Shown here one piece after another: positions 50,013-54,598 of a stretch of 54,598 bases of DNA. The stretch covers positions 1 through 54,598 of the forward strand of contig CATYJU010000010.1 of assembly GCA_958407995.1 (NCBI GenBank), read 5' to 3'. Under the pieces are notes generated by a model, which was given only the letters and a program-made list of their open reading frames with translations, had not been told where the DNA came from and searched no databases. Origin of the DNA: an uncultured Collinsella sp. (GTDB lineage: Bacteria; Actinomycetota; Coriobacteriia; Coriobacteriales; Coriobacteriaceae). A program made the translations under genes and the position numbers. How positions within the stretch are numbered: position 1 is the stretch's first letter; every line of letters starts with the position of its first letter.

Positions 50013-52186
50013 CCTCCGCTGACCTCCTTAAAGATATGTCGATAACGCATGGCGACCGCGTCGCGCAAGGGACGCGTCGCCACAGAGTCAAGGTTGCAAG
50101 CATACCGCAAGAGCTCGACCGCGTCCAAATGGGCCCACTCGATCAGCTCCTCGTCGGCGTCCAGGTCGACAAAGCGCAGGGTCACACCACCATGCTGGCG
50201 ATAACCCAGGATCTCGCCTTCATGGCGCAGGCGCAGGTCCATCTGGGCGAGCGTAAAGCCGTCCGAGGTCTTTTCGAGCGACTGGAGACGGTCTTGTGCC
50301 GCCGATGCGCCGCCGTTGCCCTTGGAGTGCGTCATGACCAGGCACGTGCCCGACACGCTGCCACGGCCCACGCGACCGCGCAGCTGGTGCAGGGCAGCCA
50401 AACCAAAGCGCTCGCCGTTCTCGATGACCATGACGGTGGCGTTGGGCACGTCGACGCCCACCTCGACCACCGTAGTCGAGACGAGCACGTCAATCTCGCC
50501 ACGCTTAAAGGCATCGATAACCTGGTCCTTCTCCCCCGCTGGCATACGGCCGTGAAGGCGCTCGATGGCAAGACCCGGCAACGCCAAACGCAGGCGATCG
50601 AGCTCGGTCGCCGTATCGTGCAGCGGCACGGGGACGGTTACGCGGCCCTCATCGTCGCGGGCAATACCGGGCACGTCTTCCAGCTCATCGGCCGAGTCAC
50701 TCGGCTCCACGAGCGGGCAAATCACGTAGGCCTGCTGACCCTTGTCATGCGCCTCGCGGATGGCTCCATAGGCGAGGTCACGGCTCGACTCGGTGAGAAC
50801 ACACGTCGTCACATCGGCACCCGGAACAGGCCGGTGGCGGATGATGCTCGTATCCAGATCGCCGTAGACCGAAAGCGCCAGCGTACGCGGGATGGGCGTT
50901 GCCGTCATAACGAGCAGATCGGCACCGGGGCCCTTCGCGCGCAGGGCGTTGCGTTGGCCGACGCCAAACCGGTGCTGCTCATCGATGACCACGAGCGACA
51001 GATGCTTGAACGTAACGTCATCCGAAAGGACCGCGTGGGTGCCAAAGAGCACATCAAGCTCGCCCGATTCCAGCTGGGCATGGATCCGGTCGCGCTCTGA
51101 GGCCGGCGTGGCACCCGTCAGAAGTGCCCAGGACATGCCGGCCTGGGAGAGCAGAGGGCCGGTCTTATCGGCATATTGGCGCGCCAGCACGCCCGTGGGC
51201 GCCATAACGCAGGCCTGCGTGCCGCTATCGGCAGCCACAGCCAGCGCGCAGGCGGCAACGGCGGTCTTACCGGTACCGACATCGCCCAGCAGCAGGCGGT
51301 TCATCACGCGCCCACCATCGCACATATCGCGCAGGATATCCTGGAACGCGGCCTCCTGCTCGTCGCTCAGCGAAAACGGCAGGGCCTGCTTGAGCGCGGC
51401 CAGGTGCTCGCCCGCGGTGTGGGCGTAGGGAGCGACCTCGACCAGCCCGCCGTCGTTGCGCAGGCGCAGCGCCAGCTGCAGGTAGAGGCACTCCTCGTAG
51501 GCCAGGCGACGGCGCGCGATATCGCGCTCAGCCATGCTCGAGGGAAAGTGGATCGAGCGCAAAGCGCGGGCATTGCTCATGAGGCGACGCTTAACGCGCA
51601 AGCGTGCCGGAATGGGATCAAAGGGATTGCCGACGACCTCGAGCGCGCCGCTTACGATGCGGCGCATCCACGCCTGGCTCACGCCATCACTCACGTAATG
51701 GACCGGCAGGATGGTGCCTGCGGCACGCCCGTCCTCGAGCTTTTCAAAGTGCGGCGAGGCCATCTGCTTAAAGCCGTAGGCAAACTCGACCTTGCCCATC
51801 ACGGCCAGGCGGTCTCCCTGCTTAAGCTGCTGGGCAATCCAGGGCTGGCGGAAAAAGGCGACCTGCAGCACGCCCGTCTCGTCAACAAGCGAGACCTCGG
51901 TCACCTGCATGCTCGGACGCGGCTGCTTTTGGACGATACGGTCGACCGTGGCGATGATGGTGCACACGGTACCGATGGGCGCCATCTCGATAGACCAAGA
52001 ACGGGTAAAGTCGAGGTATCGATGAGGGATATGGAGAAGGAGGTCCCCCACCGTCCGAATTCCCAGACGGCGAAGGGCCTCCTCGCGTTTACCCGAAACA
52101 TATTTGAGTCGCGCGATATCTTCATCGAGCGCATTGCTCTGGGCAAAGCGCTCCGAGACGCGCGGCACGGAGCACAGCTCGGACAT
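50009..52186 (-). CDS. recG: ATP-dependent DNA helicase RecG
   Basis: Reverses stalled replication forks and resolves branched DNA. The 725 residues have a wedge domain (about 30-200), helicase motif I LLLGDVGTGKTAVAAC, a DEQH-type motif II VVIDEQHRFGVGQR, motif III MTATPIPRTLA and motif VI QLRGRVGRG. It follows fakA by 10 bp. The ATG at 52186 has only AGTAGG about 10 bp upstream. Confidence 0.96.
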   Translation of the reverse strand: MSELCSVPRVSERFAQSNALDEDIARLKYVSGKREEALRRLGIRTVGDLLLHIPHRYLDFTRSWSIEMAPIGTVCTIIATVDRIVQKQPRPSMQVTEVSLVDETGVLQVAFFRQPWIAQQLKQGDRLAVMGKVEFAYGFKQMASPHFEKLEDGRAAGTILPVHYVSDGVSQAWMRRIVSGALEVVGNPFDPIPARLRVKRRLMSNARALRSIHFPSSMAERDIARRRLAYEECLYLQLALRLRNDGGLVEVAPYAHTAGEHLAALKQALPFSLSDEQEAAFQDILRDMCDGGRVMNRLLLGDVGTGKTAVAACALAVAADSGTQACVMAPTGVLARQYADKTGPLLSQAGMSWALLTGATPASERDRIHAQLESGELDVLFGTHAVLSDDVTFKHLSLVVIDEQHRFGVGQRNALRAKGPGADLLVMTATPIPRTLALSVYGDLDTSIIRHRPVPGADVTTCVLTESSRDLAYGAIREAHDKGQQAYVICPLVEPSDSADELEDVPGIARDDEGRVTVPVPLHDTATELDRLRLALPGLAIERLHGRMPAGEKDQVIDAFKRGEIDVLVSTTVVEVGVDVPNATVMVIENGERFGLAALHQLRGRVGRGSVSGTCLVMTHSKGNGGASAAQDRLQSLEKTSDGFTLAQMDLRLRHEGEILGYRQHGGVTLRFVDLDADEELIEWAHLDAVELLRYACNLDSVATRPLRDAVAMRYRHIFKEVSGG

Positions 52187-52196
52187 GGGCAGTTGC

Positions 52197-53858
52197 CTAC
52201 TCGATCGAGAAGATCACGGGATAGAGCGGCTGCTCGCCACGATGGGCGTCGATCTCCAAGTCGGGCTGAGCCTCCTCGATAGCGTCGACAATCTCCTGGA
52301 AGACCTCATCGGACAGCTCCTCGCCGGCCAGAATCGTCAGCGCGTCACCCTCCTCTTCCTCCTGCATGCGGTTGATGCAGTCGAGCGTGACCTGCTTCAC
52401 GTCGGAGCCGACCACGTCGATGGAGCCGGCGATAATACCCATGACGTCACCGGAGTGAATCGGAGAGCCGTCAGAGGCGCTGGAATCGCGCACGGCGCGG
52501 GTGACCTCGCCATCGCGGACCTCGCTGATGGCGTCGACCATGGCGGCGACGGCCTCCTCGAGCTCGGAATCGGGCAGGACCGCGAACAGCGCGGAGAACG
52601 CCTGCGGGACGGTCTTGGTGGGAACGACGGCGACCTTCTTGTCGGTGCAGGCAGAAGCTGCGGCCTCGGCAGCCATGCGGATGTTACCGTTATTGGGCAG
52701 GATGATGACTGAGGTCGCGTTGACCTGGTCCACCGCGCCCAGCAGGTCGGCGGTCGAGGGGTTCATGGTCTGGCCACCCGAGACGATCACGTCAACGCCA
52801 AGGGACTTGAGGATGTCGGCCTCGCCCGAACCGGCGGCAACGGCGACAAAGCCCAGGGCCTTCGCGGGCTCGGCGGCCTTCTCCTGGTCCTCGTGGATCT
52901 TAGCGGTACGGTCGTGGGCCTCCATCTCCATGTTGTGGATAAAGACCTCGTAGATCTGACCAAGCTGCAGCATGTGCTCGAGCACCAGGTTAGGCGTGTT
53001 GGAGTGCACATGGATCTTGTAATCGGGGTAGGCACCCACGAGCAGCTCGCAGTCGCCCATGGAGCCCAGGAACTTAAGGCACTCGTCCTCGTCAAACGGG
53101 GCGTCGGCCTTAAAGAGGAACTCGTTGCAGTAGCGGAACTCCGAGCCCTCCCAATCGTCGTTGGCCTCAATCTCAACGCGACCGAGGGCCGCGTCGCGGG
53201 CAGAGCCAGCGGAATCAAACGTGGCGGAGAAATCCTCGACAACGGTGCTGCGGCCAAGCGCAGCGGCGACAAAGTTCTCCAGGAAGATGGCAAAGCCAAA
53301 GGCGCCGGAGTCGACCACGCCGTTCTCCTTCAGAACGGGCAGCAGGTCGGGCGTGCGGGCGACGGACTGGTAGGCCTCGACGACGATGGCGTCGAGCGCG
53401 TCCTCGGCCGAGAACTTCTTCTTTTCGCACTCATCGGCCTTGGTCGAGACATCGCGAAGCACCGTGAGGATCGTGCCCTCGATGGGCTTGCGAACGGCCT
53501 GGAAGGCGACCTTGACGGCGCGACGGAAAGCGAAGGCGATGTTGGCGGACGTAATGGGCTCGTCGACAGAGACGAGACCCTCGGCCACGCCACGCAGGAT
53601 CTGCGAGGTGATGACGCCGGAGTTGCCGCGGGCACCCATCAGGGAGCCGTGGGTAATGGCGCCGGCAATGGCCTCCATATCGGCATCGGCGGGAAGGGCG
53701 GAAAGCTCCTTGGTCACCGAGGCGAGCGTGAGCGACATGTTGGTGCCGGTGTCGCCGTCGGGTACGGGGAAGACGTTGAGCTTGTTGATCTCCTCGGCCT
53801 TGTCGGAAACGGCAGCCGCAGCGATCGGAAAACAGGTGCGAATGGTCTTTGCAATCAT
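52197..53858 (-). CDS. fakA: FakA/YloV-type fatty acid kinase (DAK2 domain)
   Basis: Kinase subunit that phosphorylates exogenous fatty acids held by a FakB carrier. The 553 residues have the DAK2/DhaL ATP site NVFPVPDGDTGTNM (28-41) and MGARGNSG (about 74-81), a middle domain, and a C-terminal YloV/EDD-like region with IILPNNGNIRMAA. It lies 27 bp after an asp23-like gene, as yloU-yloV in Bacillus, and ahead of recG. A fakB carrier is not in the window. Confidence 0.92.
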   Translation of the reverse strand: MIAKTIRTCFPIAAAAVSDKAEEINKLNVFPVPDGDTGTNMSLTLASVTKELSALPADADMEAIAGAITHGSLMGARGNSGVITSQILRGVAEGLVSVDEPITSANIAFAFRRAVKVAFQAVRKPIEGTILTVLRDVSTKADECEKKKFSAEDALDAIVVEAYQSVARTPDLLPVLKENGVVDSGAFGFAIFLENFVAAALGRSTVVEDFSATFDSAGSARDAALGRVEIEANDDWEGSEFRYCNEFLFKADAPFDEDECLKFLGSMGDCELLVGAYPDYKIHVHSNTPNLVLEHMLQLGQIYEVFIHNMEMEAHDRTAKIHEDQEKAAEPAKALGFVAVAAGSGEADILKSLGVDVIVSGGQTMNPSTADLLGAVDQVNATSVIILPNNGNIRMAAEAAASACTDKKVAVVPTKTVPQAFSALFAVLPDSELEEAVAAMVDAISEVRDGEVTRAVRDSSASDGSPIHSGDVMGIIAGSIDVVGSDVKQVTLDCINRMQEEEEGDALTILAGEELSDEVFQEIVDAIEEAQPDLEIDAHRGEQPLYPVIFSIE

Positions 53859-53885
53859 GGGTATTTGAATCTCCGTTTTCGGATG

Positions 53886-54242
53886 CTAGTTCAGACGGCT
53901 CTTGAGCGCGTCGATGTGGATGCCGATCTTAAGGCTGGCGGGATCGATCTGGGCGATTTCCTGCAGGGTGAAGGCAACGGAGCTCGAAAGATTGTGGCAG
54001 ACGGACTTCATGTTGACGCCGTTCTCGAGCACGACGTGAAGATCGACCGTAAGGCCGTTCTCGTCGGCGGAGACAAGCACGCCCTTGCGGAGGCGCTGAC
54101 CGGCAAGCAGGCGCACGCTCTCGGCGCCCTGGAGCTGTTCGGCCATACCGACGACGCCATAGCACGTCATCGCGGCATAACCGGCAATATCGGCAATAAC
54201 GTCGTTCGAGACGCTCAGGCTGCCGTTAATGGTCTCAGACAC
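53886..54242 (-). CDS. Asp23/Gls24-family protein (YloU-like)
   Basis: The 118-residue protein opens SLSVSNDVIADIAGYAAMTCYGVVGM, the YloU pattern, and has GLTVDLHVVLENGVNMKSV followed by the C-terminal helix. It forms a two-gene start with fakA, suggesting co-expression in lipid or envelope homeostasis. It is a distant paralogue of the gene at 7691-8053. AAGGAG stands before the ATG at 54242. Confidence 0.9.
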   Translation of the reverse strand: MSETINGSLSVSNDVIADIAGYAAMTCYGVVGMAEQLQGAESVRLLAGQRLRKGVLVSADENGLTVDLHVVLENGVNMKSVCHNLSSSVAFTLQEIAQIDPASLKIGIHIDALKSRLN

Positions 54243-54402
54243 AAGAATCTCCTTATCTGGTGCTCACGGCACCATCTCGTGGGAGCAATCATTGCATTAT
54301 TCTACAACGAGCGCGCCATGTTGAGGTGGTGGGTCGCGGGATTACATCCTCGACACGAAATGTTGATATGGCAACGTTCGCGCCAGGCGATCGCGGCATG
54401 AA
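54243..54402. promoter_or_regulatory. Upstream region of the asp23-fakA operon
   Basis: This 160-bp gap must hold the promoter of the long minus-strand operon. AT-rich ATTGCATTATTCTACAA (54290-54306) is a plausible core element, but no box pair is firm. No ORF or RNA gene is seen. Confidence 0.4.
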
Positions 54403-54430
54403 AAAACCCGCCGCATAAGCGACGGGTTTT
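54403..54430 (-). terminator. Terminator of the tRNA-Asn transcript
   Basis: AAAACCCG (54403-54410) pairs with CGGGTTTT (54423-54430), extended by CGC/GCG. Six Ts follow on the minus strand. It lies 7 bp beyond the tRNA 3' end. Confidence 0.85.
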
Positions 54431-54436
54431 ACAACC

Positions 54437-54511
54437 TGGCTCCCCGGGTAGGACTCGAACCTACAACAGCGCGGTTAACAGCCGCGTGCTCTACCATTGA
54501 GCTACCGAGGA
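54437..54511 (-). tRNA. tRNA-Asn (GTT)
   Basis: The minus strand folds as a full cloverleaf. The acceptor is TCCTCGG/CCGGGGA with discriminator G and an encoded CCA. The D arm is GCTCAATGGTAGAGC, the anticodon stem CGCGG/CCGCG holds loop CTGTTAA with anticodon GTT, and the T arm is GTAGGTTCGAGTCCTAC. Length is 75 nt with CCA. Confidence 0.96.
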
Positions 54512-54544
54512 ATTTAAAGCCCAGCAGAATGGGCTGAGAAATTC

Positions 54545-54598
54545 TGGCTCCCCGGGTAGGACTCGAACCTACAACAGCGCGGTTAACAGCCGCGTGCT
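54545..54598 (-). tRNA. tRNA-Asn (GTT), second copy, cut by the window end
   Basis: The 54 visible bases are identical to the 3' part of the first tRNA-Asn, including anticodon GTT and the encoded CCA. The 5' part lies outside the window. A 33-bp spacer containing an AGCCCA/TGGGCT hairpin separates the two, so they are probably processed from one transcript. Confidence 0.9.

Noticed and set aside
1..54598. CRISPR arrays, insertion sequences, prophage or restriction genes
   Set aside because: No regularly spaced direct repeats, transposase motifs or phage genes were seen. Gene content is core chromosomal throughout.

Overview
The window reads as chromosomal core DNA of a GC-rich, single-membrane actinobacterium of the class Coriobacteriia, most likely Collinsella or a close relative. 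This is inferred from GC-rich codon use, a SigB/SigF-type sigma factor, the recG-to-ffh gene order, a transcription-terminating T-box on ileS, and the absence of outer-membrane genes. Species was not tested by any search. About 52 protein genes, two tRNA genes (one cut by the window end), one T-box leader and about a dozen intrinsic terminators can be supported. Most genes lie on the minus strand in tightly packed, often 1-11 bp overlapping operons.

Layout, left to right. (1) 1-3510: a fructose-family PTS permease (IIB-IIC-IIA) divergent from an RpiR-family regulator, with palindromic operator candidates between them, then an inverted repeat around a terminator. (2) 3538-8641: minus-strand housekeeping cluster, in transcription order efp, asp23-like, nusB, xseB, tlyA, nadK, recN. 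(3) 8802-16663: an M24 peptidase, a degenerate AroB homologue with an intact shikimate kinase, yqeG, mltG, ruvX and alaS. (4) 16742-20266: a small AT-rich membrane-protein gene lying antisense to the tail of a four-gene operon (coiled-coil membrane protein, degenerate RsbW-like protein, SigB/F-type sigma factor, AI-2E-family permease). (5) 20367-26550: rarA, an HD-domain dGTPase-like gene, a lone prepilin peptidase, a GT2 glycosyltransferase, an RluA-type pseudouridine synthase and lspA. (6) 26551-30062: a highly structured non-coding stretch, ileS and its T-box. (7) 30212-39245: metal-dependent alcohol dehydrogenase, DUF523 protein, ftsH, a lone corrinoid adenosyltransferase, a MATE pump, a SpoU methylase, folA-thyA, and a DUF134/NifX gene with twin palindromic operators and a perfect internal ribosome binding site. 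(8) 39361-54242: the conserved growth operon transcribed leftward as asp23-like, fakA, recG, rsmD, coaD, a DivIVA-like gene, yceD, rpmF, plsX, acpP, rnc, smc, ftsY, ffh. (9) 54403-54598: terminator and two tandem tRNA-Asn genes.

The large right-hand operon joins lipid precursor supply (fakA, coaD, plsX, acpP), ribosome and RNA maturation (rsmD, rpmF, rnc), chromosome handling (recG, smc) and protein targeting (ftsY, ffh). The most unusual items are the two-start DUF134/NifX gene with its operator pair, the AroB pseudoenzyme candidate, the RsbW-like protein without ATP-binding motifs, the antisense arrangement at 16742-17106, and the hairpin array downstream of ileS.
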